64,000 nucleotides of DNA from Phytoactinopolyspora limicola (GCF_011320225.1 NZ_JAAOEN010000011.1:1-64000); one strand, 5' to 3'. Positions 45,558-54,631 are shown, numbered from the stretch's first letter. A program made the numbers and translations. Notes: generated from the letters alone by a model not told the origin.

Positions 45558-45901
45558 GCTGACCTCCAGGACGGACCCCCGCTCAGCCAGGCCGATACGG
45601 AATCGGCCGATGTGTATGCCAACGGCCCCGCGCGCCCGACCGGGTCGGGCAGACGACCCGTCAGGCAGGCAGCCCGTCAGGCAGGCAGCCCGTCAGGCAG
45701 GCAGCCCGTCAGGCAGGCAGCCCGTCAGGTAGGCAGCCCGTCAGGCAGGCAGGCGGCGGGTTGATACACGTAGCCGGAAACGCGGCTCAGAGAGGGTTTC
45801 GATTGACCTCGGCTCAGATCGCGGCCAGTCCACCGATAGTGGACATAGGAGGTCCGACGTGAAATAGCGTGACAGTCGGGATCTCCGATGTCAAGAGACG
45901 A
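45558..45901. other. Promoter region and tandem repeats
   Basis: Holds six 16-bp tandem repeats (45657-45752), a small palindrome GTCCAC-N5-GTGGAC (45827-45843) and an isolated AGGAGGTCCGAC-GTG-AAA-TAG (a two-codon reading frame with a good RBS). No gene is supportable. Confidence 0.5.
45657..45752. repeat. 16-bp tandem array, six units
   Basis: CCCGTCAGGCAGGCAG repeated six times head to tail; unit five has one change (GGTAGG). It is located 100 bp upstream of the antiporter ATG, so the copy number could alter promoter spacing. Confidence 0.95.
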
Positions 45902-47065
45902 TCATCCCGCGGTTGGGCCGGTAGCGTCGCTGTCACCCGTCGTGGCTGGCCAGACCGCCCCGCCAGCACACCACCGCCGTGCATCGTCGGCGGGGATCCC
46001 CCACTCGACGAGAACCTGCTCGACGTCGATGTCGCCGCTCGCCGGCCGCGCCTCGGCCGGGGTGCGCGAGAGGCGAGGGGCAGGAGCCGGAAGTACGGCA
46101 CCGTCGAACTCCATGAAGGTGCCTCGGGCCCGGTTGTGCGGATGCGCCGGCGCCTCGTCCAACAACAACACCGGGCTGAGGCACGCATCGGTTCCTTCGG
46201 CCAGGGCCACCCACTCGTCTCGGGGCCGAGTGCGGAAGATCGCGGCCAGCCGCTGCTTGAATTCCGGCCACCGAGGCCGGTCCCACTGTGGCATCGTCTG
46301 CGCGTCTACCCCGATCAGCTGGCACAGCGCGGCGTAGAACGGCGGCTCCAACGCACCAACCGCCACGTGCCGGCCGTCGGCGGTTTCATACACCTCGTAG
46401 AAGTGCGCCCCGCTGTCCAGGACGTTGCCGCCCGGATCGGCCGGCCACTGACCGGCCGACCGCATCGCGTGCACGGTGGTGGCCAGCAGCGCCGCGCCGT
46501 CGACCATGGCCGCGTCGACCACCTGGCCCTGCCCGGAGGCCCGGGCCTCCAACACTGCACACACCACCCCGAACGCGAGGATCATCCCGCCGCCGCCGAA
46601 GTCACCCACCAGGTTCAACGGGAACAGCGGCCGCTCGCCGTGCCGCCGGATCGCCCCCAGTACTCCCGCGACCGAGATGTAGTTGATGTCGTGTCCGGCG
46701 GCACCCGATAGTGGTCCGTCCTGTCCGTATCCGGTCATCCGTGCGTACACGAGGCTCGGGCGTCGCTCGAGGCAGCGGTCGGGGCCTAACCCGAGCCGCT
46801 CCATCACCCCCGGACGGAACCCTTCGATCAGCACGTCACTCGACTCCACCAGCCGCGCGGCCAGCTCTTGGCCGGCGGGATCCTTCAGATCGACGGTGAC
46901 TGGCACGAAGCCACGATGACCGGTTGACATGCCACCCAGGGCGGAAGGCCCGGGCCGGCTCACTCGGATCACGTCCGCGCCCATATCCGCCAGCATCATC
47001 GCCGCGAACGGAGCTGGTCCGAGGCCGGCGAATTCCACGACTTTCAATCCACGCAGCGGGCCCAT
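45902..47065 (-). CDS. CaiB/BaiF-family CoA transferase (alpha-methylacyl-CoA racemase-like)
   Basis: A 387-residue class III CoA-transferase fold (GLKVVEFAGLGPAPFAAMML; DLKDPAGQELAARLVESSDV; GHDINYISVAGVLGAIRR with the His-Asp region of racemases; GVVCAVLEARASGQGQ). Motifs GRNGDIN-like are closer to alpha-methylacyl-CoA racemase than to formyl-CoA transferase. Its ATG overlaps the ABC ATPase stop as TAATG, an odd couple. The longer frame to 47575 overlaps the ATPase and is a shadow. Confidence 0.88.
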   Translation of the reverse strand: MGPLRGLKVVEFAGLGPAPFAAMMLADMGADVIRVSRPGPSALGGMSTGHRGFVPVTVDLKDPAGQELAARLVESSDVLIEGFRPGVMERLGLGPDRCLERRPSLVYARMTGYGQDGPLSGAAGHDINYISVAGVLGAIRRHGERPLFPLNLVGDFGGGGMILAFGVVCAVLEARASGQGQVVDAAMVDGAALLATTVHAMRSAGQWPADPGGNVLDSGAHFYEVYETADGRHVAVGALEPPFYAALCQLIGVDAQTMPQWDRPRWPEFKQRLAAIFRTRPRDEWVALAEGTDACLSPVLLLDEAPAHPHNRARGTFMEFDGAVLPAPAPRLSRTPAEARPASGDIDVEQVLVEWGIPADDARRWCAGGAVWPATTGDSDATGPTAG

Positions 47066-47958
47066 TACCCCAGTGTGGCCGATGCCCGCTCTGGTGTCGT
47101 GGCCCCCGGGTGGCGCGCTGCCGATGTCCGATGGCGGCCGAGCGGCACCACCATCGGCGTGTCCGTCACGGGATCCGGCACCACCCGGCACGGCAGTCCG
47201 AAGACCTCCTCGACGAGTTCGGCGTCGACGATGTCCCGCGGTGGCCCCTCCGCCACGACGCGACCGTCTCGCATCGCGATCAGGTGGGTACCGTAACGAG
47301 CCGCGTGGTTCAGATCGTGGAGCACCGCCACCAGGGTGTTTCCGTCGCCGTGCAGGTCGGTGAACAACTCCAGCAGCTCGATCTGGTGGGTGATGTCGAG
47401 GAAGGTGGTCGGCTCGTCGAGGAGCAGCAGTGGGGTCTGCTGGGCCAGCACCATCGCCACCCAGACCCGCTGTCGCTGCCCGCCGGACAACTCGTCGACC
47501 AGCCGAGTCGACAAGTCGGCGACGCCGGTGGCTGCCATAGCCGCGGCGACGGCTTGCTCGTCGGCGTTGCTCCATTGCCGGATGAAGCTCTGGTGCGGGT
47601 AACGGCCGCGGGCCACGAGGTCGGCCACGGTGATCCCGTCCGGGGCGATCGAGGTCTGGGGCAGCAGCCCGAGCCGGCGGGCGACCTCCTTCGCCTTGTA
47701 CGACGTGATGGATTTGCCGTCGAGCACCACGGTGCCGGCGGCCGGTTTGAGCAGCCTCGATAGGGCGCGCAGGAGTGTCGATTTGCCGCAGGCGTTGGGG
47801 CCGACGATGACGGTGAAGGATTCGTCGGGGATCGACACGGTGAGCCGTTCGGAGATGACCCGCTTGTCGTAGCCGATGGTGGCCTCGTCGACGTGCAGTC
47901 GAGACGCCACCGGGGTGTCGCCTCCGGCTCTAACGTGGTCGTGATCGACGAGGGTCAC
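47065..47958 (-). CDS. Iron-siderophore ABC transporter ATPase (FepC-like)
   Basis: A 297-residue ABC ATPase: Walker A GPNACGKSTLLRALSRLL, signature LSGGQRQRVWVAM, Walker B LLLLDEPTTFLDI, H-loop VLHDLNHAARYGTHLIAM. It closely follows FecE/FepC siderophore ATPases. No permease or binding protein is next to it, so it may energise a distant importer. GTG 47958 has GGAGG with 8-nt spacing; an earlier GTG at 47973 has no RBS. An iron box lies 8 bp further upstream of that. Confidence 0.92.
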   Translation of the reverse strand: MTLVDHDHVRAGGDTPVASRLHVDEATIGYDKRVISERLTVSIPDESFTVIVGPNACGKSTLLRALSRLLKPAAGTVVLDGKSITSYKAKEVARRLGLLPQTSIAPDGITVADLVARGRYPHQSFIRQWSNADEQAVAAAMAATGVADLSTRLVDELSGGQRQRVWVAMVLAQQTPLLLLDEPTTFLDITHQIELLELFTDLHGDGNTLVAVLHDLNHAARYGTHLIAMRDGRVVAEGPPRDIVDAELVEEVFGLPCRVVPDPVTDTPMVVPLGRHRTSAARHPGATTPERASATLG

Positions 47959-47980
47959 AGTGCCATCCTCCACCCGTGAA

Positions 47981-47999
47981 TTAGCCTAGCCTAACCTAT
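47981..47999 (-). promoter_or_regulatory. Iron box (DmdR1/IdeR operator)
   Basis: Minus-strand ATAGGTTAGGCTAGGCTAA differs from the TTAGGTTAGGCTAACCTAA consensus at three positions (1, 14 and 15). It lies 22 bp upstream of the chosen ATPase start. Fe2+-loaded DmdR/IdeR would repress the operon when iron is plentiful. Confidence 0.8.
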
Positions 48000-48084
48000 C
48001 GTAGAGCGTGGGGCCGGACTCCCTCACCGCGGACGGTGTCAGTGGTCAGCAATGACCCAGCGGCCGCGCGAATAGAGTCACCCT

Positions 48085-49596
48085 ATGGACCACACTGACG
48101 TCAGCCGGTTCGCCGCCACGTTCCAGGCCTTCCTCGACCAGGTGGTCGAAGCGGCCCGGTCGGCGCCGGACGGAGCGGTGCCCGTCGCCGAACGGATCCA
48201 CACCTTCCTCGGCCAGGACCCGGTCACGTTGCCCGTCATCACCGAGCCGTTCCCCACCTTTCAGCTCGCCACCGTCCAGGTGGCGCTCGACCGCCTGCTT
48301 CAGCGGCCAGGTGTCCAGCATGAGTTGCTGGGAATCGCCGGCGACGGCCGGGAACACGAATCCCTGACCGAGATCCTGGAAACGTCGCGCCGGCACGGGC
48401 GCTTCTGGATCGGCTCGGTGGACTACACGTCGGTGCCCGTCGCTATCGACGACGACATGACGTGTGTGCGGTTCGGCCTGTACCTCATCGACGATGGCAC
48501 CCGTCGGCTCACCGTCCTGCTCCGCGGCGGCGACCCACTACACGGCTCCCCCGCCATGCTGGAAATCCTCACCGGCTCGATGCCGGACGCCAAGGCGTGG
48601 CTGGCCGAGCTGCGCGCCGAACGTGCCACCAGCGACGTCCTGCGCGGCCAGGTGCTCTCATTCGAGCCGAGCGAGTTCGAGCCGGGCGCCGGCCCGGTCC
48701 GTTTTCATCGCCGGCCACAGCTCGACCGAGACGACGTCGTTCTGCCCGAGGGGGTATTGGAGCGGGTCGAACGCCAGGTGATCGGCATCGCCCGGCATCG
48801 CGACCGGCTACGCCGCGAGGGCCGGCACCTCAAGCGAGGGGTGCTCCTGTACGGGCCACCCGGCACCGGCAAGACGCACACCGTCCGATACCTCACCGGT
48901 GTGTTGCCAGACTTCACCGTCGTGCTGTTGGCCGGGCCTGCCATCCGGTTCGTCTCGGAGGCGTGTGCACTGGCCCGCAATCTGCAACCCGCCCTCATCG
49001 TGTTGGAGGACTGCGACCTCGTCGCCGAAGACCGCTCGTTCACCCCCGAAGGCAACCCGCTCCTGTTCACCGTGCTCGACGAGATGGAAGGGCTGGCCGA
49101 CGACGCCGACGTCTGCTTCCTCCTCACCACCAACCGGGCTGACTTGATCGATACCGCGTTGGCGCAACGGCCGGGCCGAGTCGACCTCGCGGTGGAGGTC
49201 CCGTTGCCCGATCCACCCGGGCGACGCCGTCTGTTCGAGATCTACGGCCGGGGCATCAGCGTCCAACCGGCCGAGGTCGACACGGTGGTCGAGCGCACCG
49301 AAGGGGTGCCGGCGTCGTTCATCAAGGAGATGACCAGGCGCGCCACTCTACTCGCCGCCGAACGCGACGCCGACGACACCACGGCCGCCGACGTTCTCGC
49401 GGCCATCGACGAGCTGACGGCGGCCCAGGAAGCGCTGACCCGGCGGTTACTCGGCTCCGGCGACGACCACGAGCCGGACATCGACGAGATCGACGACGAT
49501 CCAGGGGACATCGATGACGAGTTCGAGACGCCGGCCACGGATCGCGGATGGTTCGCTTACGCGCCGCGCTCGGGACAACGGTATCGGGGCCGATGA
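48085..49596 (+). CDS. AAA-family ATPase
   Basis: A 503-residue ATPase. Residues 1-230 are a family-specific N domain. The AAA core follows: Walker A G257-P-P-G-T-G-K-T264, Walker B ALIVLEDCD, sensor-1 LTTNRAD, arginine finger ALAQRPGRVDLAVEVPLP, and a lid helix; the acidic tail (DIDEIDDDPGDIDDEFETP) is unusual. It is of the kind annotated as chaperone/CDC48-like in actinobacteria. The role is unknown. It is divergent from the iron-regulated operon. Confidence 0.85.
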   Translation: MDHTDVSRFAATFQAFLDQVVEAARSAPDGAVPVAERIHTFLGQDPVTLPVITEPFPTFQLATVQVALDRLLQRPGVQHELLGIAGDGREHESLTEILETSRRHGRFWIGSVDYTSVPVAIDDDMTCVRFGLYLIDDGTRRLTVLLRGGDPLHGSPAMLEILTGSMPDAKAWLAELRAERATSDVLRGQVLSFEPSEFEPGAGPVRFHRRPQLDRDDVVLPEGVLERVERQVIGIARHRDRLRREGRHLKRGVLLYGPPGTGKTHTVRYLTGVLPDFTVVLLAGPAIRFVSEACALARNLQPALIVLEDCDLVAEDRSFTPEGNPLLFTVLDEMEGLADDADVCFLLTTNRADLIDTALAQRPGRVDLAVEVPLPDPPGRRRLFEIYGRGISVQPAEVDTVVERTEGVPASFIKEMTRRATLLAAERDADDTTAADVLAAIDELTAAQEALTRRLLGSGDDHEPDIDEIDDDPGDIDDEFETPATDRGWFAYAPRSGQRYRGR

Positions 49597-49600
49597 CACC

Positions 49601-50884
49601 TCAGCCGGGCCCCAGGGACTCCGATGCTTCGTCGGCCAGGGCGGCGTCGAGGCGCTCGAGGGTGACGGTGAGTTCGTCGTCCCCGTGTCGCGTCGAGACG
49701 TACCAGATGCCGCGGCCGGCCACCCACAAGCCGTGCCGCACCAGCGTCTTGGCGAACCTCGCGTAACGGCCGAGGTCAAGCCGGGCCAGGCCGGCATGCT
49801 CGTGGATCGGTTCAGGGTCACCGAAAGACACGTGGAAGGCCATGGGCAGCCCTTGTGTCCGCACCGGCAAGCCGTGTTTGGCGCCGAGCTCCTGGATCGA
49901 GTCCATCAGCGTCGAGCCGAACGCTTCGAGCCGAGCGTAGGGTGGATCTTCGCGCAGGATCGTCAGCGTTTCGATCACCGCCGCACACGCCGCCATGGAC
50001 GAGTTGAACGTGCCGGAGTGGTTCACGTCGCGGGCGAACATGTCCATCAGCGCCGCCCGGCCGGCCAGGGCCGACACCGGCCAGCCACCAGCCATCGCCT
50101 TTCCGTAGACCGCGAGGTCGGGGGTGACCCCGAACCGTTCGGCGGCGCCCCCCAGAGCTACTCGGAACCCGGTGATGACCTCGTCGAAGATCAGCACCAC
50201 TCCGTGCTGGTCGCACAGCTGCCGTACGCGTTCCAGGTAACCCGGCCGGGGCGGGATGGCGCCGCTGTTACACATGACGGGTTCGACCACCACGGCGGCG
50301 ACGTCGTCGTGTAACGCCAGCGCCGCGGCGAGGGCATCGGCGTCGTTGTAGGGGACGAAGTACGTGTCGTCGAGGTGGTGCGCCAGCTGGCCCGCACTGG
50401 CCGGAGCGTTCACTCCGGCCACATTGGCGACCAGCACATTGTCTAGCCAGCCGTGGTAAGTGCCCTCGAATCGGACGAACTTGGTGCGGCCGGTGGCGGC
50501 GCGGGCCAACCGCAGCGCCGCCTGGTCCGCCTCCGTACCAGTCAGCCCGAACCGGACCCGCTCGGCCCAGGCCACGGTGTCGAGGAACAGCTCGCCGGCC
50601 CGGTTCTCCAGCACATGTTGCGCGCCGAACACCGAACCGCGCCGCGCCGCATCGGCCACCGCCTGGTTGACGCGGGCCGGCGCGTGTCCGAGGAAGTTGG
50701 GTCCTTGTCCCAGCAGGTAGTCGACGTAGGTGTGGCCGTCCACATCGAACAGCCACGCACCCGCGCCGCGTTCGAAGAACACCATGGGCCCGGCGAGCCG
50801 CACGTTCGAGTGCACGCCACCAGGGGTGATGTCGCGTGCTCGGCGGCCGAGCTCGGCCGATCGGGTGCTGGTCGTCGACGACAT
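49601..50884 (-). CDS. GSA-aminomutase-like class III aminotransferase
   Basis: A 427-residue PLP enzyme (ARDITPGGVHSNVRLAGPMV; RFGLTGTEADQAALRLARAA; VLIFDEVITGFRVALGGAAE; GKAMAGGWPVSALAGRAALM with the PLP Lys). This pattern is closest to glutamate-1-semialdehyde aminomutase and related omega-aminotransferases. Since a haem-pathway context is absent, a catabolic transaminase paired with the divergent operon is more likely. The upstream open frame to 51043 crosses the promoter and is rejected. Confidence 0.88.
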   Translation of the reverse strand: MSSTTSTRSAELGRRARDITPGGVHSNVRLAGPMVFFERGAGAWLFDVDGHTYVDYLLGQGPNFLGHAPARVNQAVADAARRGSVFGAQHVLENRAGELFLDTVAWAERVRFGLTGTEADQAALRLARAATGRTKFVRFEGTYHGWLDNVLVANVAGVNAPASAGQLAHHLDDTYFVPYNDADALAAALALHDDVAAVVVEPVMCNSGAIPPRPGYLERVRQLCDQHGVVLIFDEVITGFRVALGGAAERFGVTPDLAVYGKAMAGGWPVSALAGRAALMDMFARDVNHSGTFNSSMAACAAVIETLTILREDPPYARLEAFGSTLMDSIQELGAKHGLPVRTQGLPMAFHVSFGDPEPIHEHAGLARLDLGRYARFAKTLVRHGLWVAGRGIWYVSTRHGDDELTVTLERLDAALADEASESLGPG

Positions 50885-50953
50885 TGGACCTGCTTTCCGA
50901 ACGAGCGGCGAGAGCCTTGAGGACACCCACTCCCCACCCGTCTCGTCAAATGG

Positions 50954-51076
50954 TTCATATATTCTGTTGAATGAATCCGATAATACGGAGCACAGAGCCA
51001 CGAGACAACCACGAAGTCCCGTTGAATGAAACGTCCATCGCATCTATTGACGCTTTTTGTCCGGCAGAGTTACTGT
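50954..51076 (+). promoter_or_regulatory. Divergent promoter with GTTGAATGAA repeats
   Basis: GTTGAATGAA occurs at 50966-50975 and 51021-51030 (55 bp apart); the first is also one half of TTCAT...ATGAA (50954-50975). A plausible sigma-70 promoter follows: TTGACG (51047-51052), 18-bp spacer, TACTGT (51071-51076). The repeats suggest one regulator for both directions. Confidence 0.55.
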
Positions 51077-51113
51077 GAGCGCCCAAGCTCGCGAGTCTCC
51101 AGGAGGAGTACCC

Positions 51114-51176
51114 TTGCCCTCGACGCCACCGGTCGAGTCCCGCCCGAGCATCCGCCACCCCCGGCGCCCCTCGTGA
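51114..51176 (+). CDS. Possible leader peptide (uORF)
   Basis: A 20-codon frame (TTG-Pro-Ser-Thr-Pro-Pro...Arg-Pro-Ser-TGA), with an excellent AGGAGGAG 5 nt upstream of the TTG. Its TGA overlaps the GTG of the PLP enzyme as GTGA, and that GTG lacks its own RBS. Either the leader couples translation or the true N-terminus involves a frameshift. Confidence 0.4.
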   Translation: MPSTPPVESRPSIRHPRRPS

Positions 51177-52261
51177 CCAACCACCACGGTGGCCTGCGAC
51201 GCTTCGCGGCCGACCTCCCCCGGGTCACGGAGTTCGTCACCCTGGGCGAGGGCGATACACCCTTGCTCCCGCTCCCCCGCCTCGCCGCCGAGCTCGGGTT
51301 GAACCAACTCTCCGCCAAACTGGAGAGCACCAACCCCACCGGCTCGTACAAAGATCGCGTTGCCGCTATGACCATGGCTCTGGCCCGAGACCGCGGCTAC
51401 CGAGGCTGGATCGCCACTTCGTCCGGCAACGCCGGGATGGCGATGGCCGCCTACGGCCGCCGGGCCGGCCTCCCCGGCTTCCTCTGCCTGGTGGCGAGCG
51501 CTCCGCAGCAGAAACGGCTGCCATTGGTCCCCTATGGCACCGGGGTCGCCGCGGTCCACGATGTCGGCGACGGCGGATCGGCGGCTGCCGGCACCCGGCT
51601 CATGGAGGCGGTCCGCGACGCCGCCACCCGCCATCAGCTCTTTGTCGCCATCACCGCCGGCAGCTTCAATCCCGACGGCATGCGCGGCATCGACACCATC
51701 GGCTACGAACTCGCCGAACAGGCATCTGACATCACCCACGTCTACGTCCCCACCGGCGGTGGGGGGCTGCTGACCAGCGTCGGCCGCGGACTCGCCAGGC
51801 GCGGCATTCCGGCGGCGCTCATCGCCTGCCAACCGAGCGGGTGTGCACCTATCACCCGCTATCTTGCCGGCGAGCTCGACGCTCCCGCCATCCAGCGCTG
51901 TGACACCAGCATCTCCGCACTTCAGCTCCCCCACCCACCCGACGGACTCCTGGCCGCCGACGCCGTCCGCGCCAGCCACGGATGGGGCACCGATGCCGAC
52001 GACGACGCCATCCTCACCGCCCAGCAGCGGCTGGCCACCACCGAAGGGGTGTTCGTCGAGCCGGCCGCGGCGTGTGCGGTGGCCGCGCTGGTCGAGGACG
52101 TCGATCACGGCCGGGTCGGACCAGACCACCACCCGGTGGTGATCCTCACCGGAGCGGGATGGAAAGACCTCGGCCGGTACACCACCATGGCCGACCAGAT
52201 CCCGGTACACGCCGTCGACACCGTGGCCGCTGCCGTCGACACCTGGGCCGAACACCTCTGA
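51173..52261 (+). CDS. Threonine-synthase-like PLP-dependent lyase
   Basis: A 362-residue type II (tryptophan-synthase beta fold) PLP enzyme: TLGEGDTPLLPLPRLAAELG, KLESTNPTGSYKDRVAAMTM (PLP Lys), WIATSSGNAGMAMAAYGRRA, THVYVPTGGGGLLTSVGRGL. Fits threonine synthase or its cysteate-synthase/diaminopropionate-lyase relatives. The first residues MTNHHGGLRRFAADLPRV agree with the family N-terminus, supporting GTG 51173. It is first in a three-gene operon. Confidence 0.85.
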   Translation: MTNHHGGLRRFAADLPRVTEFVTLGEGDTPLLPLPRLAAELGLNQLSAKLESTNPTGSYKDRVAAMTMALARDRGYRGWIATSSGNAGMAMAAYGRRAGLPGFLCLVASAPQQKRLPLVPYGTGVAAVHDVGDGGSAAAGTRLMEAVRDAATRHQLFVAITAGSFNPDGMRGIDTIGYELAEQASDITHVYVPTGGGGLLTSVGRGLARRGIPAALIACQPSGCAPITRYLAGELDAPAIQRCDTSISALQLPHPPDGLLAADAVRASHGWGTDADDDAILTAQQRLATTEGVFVEPAAACAVAALVEDVDHGRVGPDHHPVVILTGAGWKDLGRYTTMADQIPVHAVDTVAAAVDTWAEHL

Positions 52262-52302
52262 CCACCACGTATTCCGGTATCCGCCGGAGGTAAGGAGATG
52301 AC

Positions 52303-53790
52303 GTGCCACGTATAGCCGTTCTCGGGCTATCACACGAGGCCAACACGTTCTCGTCCCGGCTGGTCGACAACGCCGTGTTCGAGGCGGAGGGTGTGCTGCG
52401 CGGCCCGGAGATCCCCGCTCGCCACGCTGGTGGCACGTCGACCGTGTCCGGCTTCCTCGCCGCCGGCGAACGGCTCGGTATCGAGCTCGTCCCGCTGGTG
52501 ATGTCCACGATGGTCCCGTCCGGTGTCATCACCGCCGACGCACTCAAAACCAGGGCGGACGAGCTCGTCGATGCCCTGTCCACCCACGGGCCATTCGACG
52601 CGGTACTGGCATCGCTGCACGGCGCGGCGGTGTCCGAGGAGATCCTCGACGTCGACGGCTACCTGCTCGGCCGCTTTCGCGACGTCGTCGGTCCGGCCGT
52701 ACCCATCGGCGTATCGCTCGATCTGCACGCCAACATCAGCGCCGCCATGTGCCAGTACTCCGACGTCCTGAACACCTACCGGACCAACCCGCACGTGGAC
52801 GCTCACGACGTGGCCGAGGAAGTCGCCGAGATCATCGTGCGAACCGTCCGCGGCGAAGTCCGGCCGACCCAGGCACACGTCCCGATCCCCGCGGCCATCA
52901 ACATCCTGTGCCAGAACACCGACGAGTCACCCATGCGCGATCTCCTGGCCGACGCTCGCGCGCTGATGGCCACACCCGGTGTGCTCTCGGCGACCGTGGC
53001 CGAGGGGTATCCGTACGCCGACGTCCCCGAGATGGGCATGAGCGTCGTCGTCGTCACCAACAACGACCCAGCCGCCGCCCAGCAGCACGCTCGCCACCTG
53101 GCCAACCGGGTCTGGAGCCACCGTGCACGATTCGACGTCGCCGCCCCCTCCCCGGACGCGGCCATCGCCGAAGCCCAGGCGGCCGCGCACACCCCCACCC
53201 TCCTGCTCGACGTCGGCGACAACATCGGCGGCGGATCCCCGGGCGACTCCGTCGTCCTGCTCAACGCGGCTCGGGCCACCGGCTACCCGGAGCTGCTGAC
53301 GATCGTCGCCGACGCCGCGGCGGCCAGCGCATGTCACACCGCCGGTCGCGGCGCAACCATCGAGCTGTCGATCGGTGGCAAGACCGACCCCCGGACCGGG
53401 CCACCGGCCCGTGCTCACGGCGAGGTGCTAGCCCTGCACCATGGCACGTTCCAGGTGCACGGGCCGGTCCATGCCGGCATGAGCCACGTCCGCGCCGGCC
53501 CCAGTGCCGCGGTCCGCCTCGACTCCGGTCAGACCGTCATCGTTACCACCGAGGCGGTCATGCCGCTGGGCATCGACCAGCTCACCACCCTCGGCCTCGC
53601 CCCGGAACAGTTCGGCGCCATCGTGGCCAAAGGAGTCCACTCGCCCCTTGCCGGGTACGGACCATACGTCGCCGGCATCGTCCGGGTCGACACCCCCGGC
53701 ATCACCGCCGCCAGCCTGGACGGGTTCACCTACCACCACCGCCCCCGGCCGATGTTCCCGTTCGAGCCCGAGACCACCTATTCGCCCTAG
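52303..53790 (+). CDS. M81 family metallopeptidase (MlrC-like)
   Basis: A 495-residue protein of the MlrC/M81 family: SHEANTFS with His11-Glu12, VPLVMSTMVPSGVITADAL, DAVLASLHGAAVSE, SLDLHANIS, DNIGGGSPGDSVVLLNA. M81 members include the microcystinase C step and many of unknown use, often next to transport or amino acid genes. GTG 52303 has AAGGAGATGAC. It is the second gene of the operon, 41 bp from the PLP lyase. Confidence 0.92.
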   Translation: MPRIAVLGLSHEANTFSSRLVDNAVFEAEGVLRGPEIPARHAGGTSTVSGFLAAGERLGIELVPLVMSTMVPSGVITADALKTRADELVDALSTHGPFDAVLASLHGAAVSEEILDVDGYLLGRFRDVVGPAVPIGVSLDLHANISAAMCQYSDVLNTYRTNPHVDAHDVAEEVAEIIVRTVRGEVRPTQAHVPIPAAINILCQNTDESPMRDLLADARALMATPGVLSATVAEGYPYADVPEMGMSVVVVTNNDPAAAQQHARHLANRVWSHRARFDVAAPSPDAAIAEAQAAAHTPTLLLDVGDNIGGGSPGDSVVLLNAARATGYPELLTIVADAAAASACHTAGRGATIELSIGGKTDPRTGPPARAHGEVLALHHGTFQVHGPVHAGMSHVRAGPSAAVRLDSGQTVIVTTEAVMPLGIDQLTTLGLAPEQFGAIVAKGVHSPLAGYGPYVAGIVRVDTPGITAASLDGFTYHHRPRPMFPFEPETTYSP

Positions 53791-53890
53791 TGCCCTGGCG
53801 TGGGTCGAAGCGGACCGGCAGTGTTCCGACAGCCGTCCCCAAGCCACCGGTCCGACACTGGATCACACACGAGGACGGAGGTGGCCTTCC

Positions 53891-54631
53891 ATGACCGGCC
53901 AACCAACAGGTATCAAGAAGCTCACATCAGCGGACACGAAGACGTGGGGCCAGATCGAGAACACACAGATCTTCGGCGGCGAGGTGATCGAGCCTTCCGA
54001 CGGCTACCGGATGGGAGCGGCGTACTGGCGATTCGACAAACTCGACGACGCACCAATTCCGGCCCCATACGACGAGGTCTGGATCGTCTGCGCCGGCGCT
54101 CTCTCGATCCGCCATGACGGCGACGGCGTCACGGCGGAGACGGGTGAGGTGATCCTCGTGCCGCGGCACACCCCGGGCGTCGCCGAAGGCACCGCCGGAA
54201 CCGTCGTGCTCACGGTAGCCCACCCGCCCAGTTGGCAGGTCGACGAAGCGGCGTGGCAGGCCGCACGCACGAGCACGCCGGGTGATGTTCGCGGGTGGAA
54301 ACCCACCACCAACGACCTGACACCCTGGGGGCGCACCGGCGACCCCGAGGTGTTCATGGCCAACCTCGCCGCCGGACCCGCGGGCTTCGGGCTCGGTCTC
54401 ACCTTCGGCCGGTTGAAACAGGGCGCTAGCACGACGCGCGGCGGGCCCGACGTGACGTACGACGAACTCCTCACCCCCACCCGGGGCAGCTTCGCCGTCT
54501 ACGCCGCACACTCGGAGACCACGATTCAGCCCGGTGAGTTCGTCTACCTACCCGCGGGCCATGGAGGGACGATTCACGCACTCGACGACGCCGAGATCAT
54601 CATGATTCAGCACCCCGGAGCGAGGAGCTGA
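53891..54631 (+). CDS. Bicupin protein (EutQ-like)
   Basis: A 246-residue two-cupin protein. Cupin 1 (PYDEVWIVCAGALSIRHDGD...GEVILVPRHTPGV) and cupin 2 (VTYDELLTPTRGSFAVYAAH...GEFVYLPAGHGGTIHALDD). It resembles ethanolamine-utilisation EutQ-type cupins. The GGAGG is 9 nt before ATG 53891. It closes the PLP lyase-M81-cupin operon; the 100-bp gap to M81 is the largest in it. Confidence 0.85.
   Translation: MTGQPTGIKKLTSADTKTWGQIENTQIFGGEVIEPSDGYRMGAAYWRFDKLDDAPIPAPYDEVWIVCAGALSIRHDGDGVTAETGEVILVPRHTPGVAEGTAGTVVLTVAHPPSWQVDEAAWQAARTSTPGDVRGWKPTTNDLTPWGRTGDPEVFMANLAAGPAGFGLGLTFGRLKQGASTTRGGPDVTYDELLTPTRGSFAVYAAHSETTIQPGEFVYLPAGHGGTIHALDDAEIIMIQHPGARS

Noticed and set aside
45842-45858. Two-codon gene GTG-AAA-TAG behind a good RBS
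   Set aside because: Too short to be supported as a gene; kept only as a remark in the region entry.
47066-47575. N-terminal extension of the CoA transferase
   Set aside because: The extension lies antiphase inside the ABC ATPase gene; family homology starts at ATG 47065, which overlaps the ATPase stop.
50885-51043. N-terminal extension of the class III aminotransferase
   Set aside because: The frame crosses the AT-rich divergent promoter and has no family similarity.
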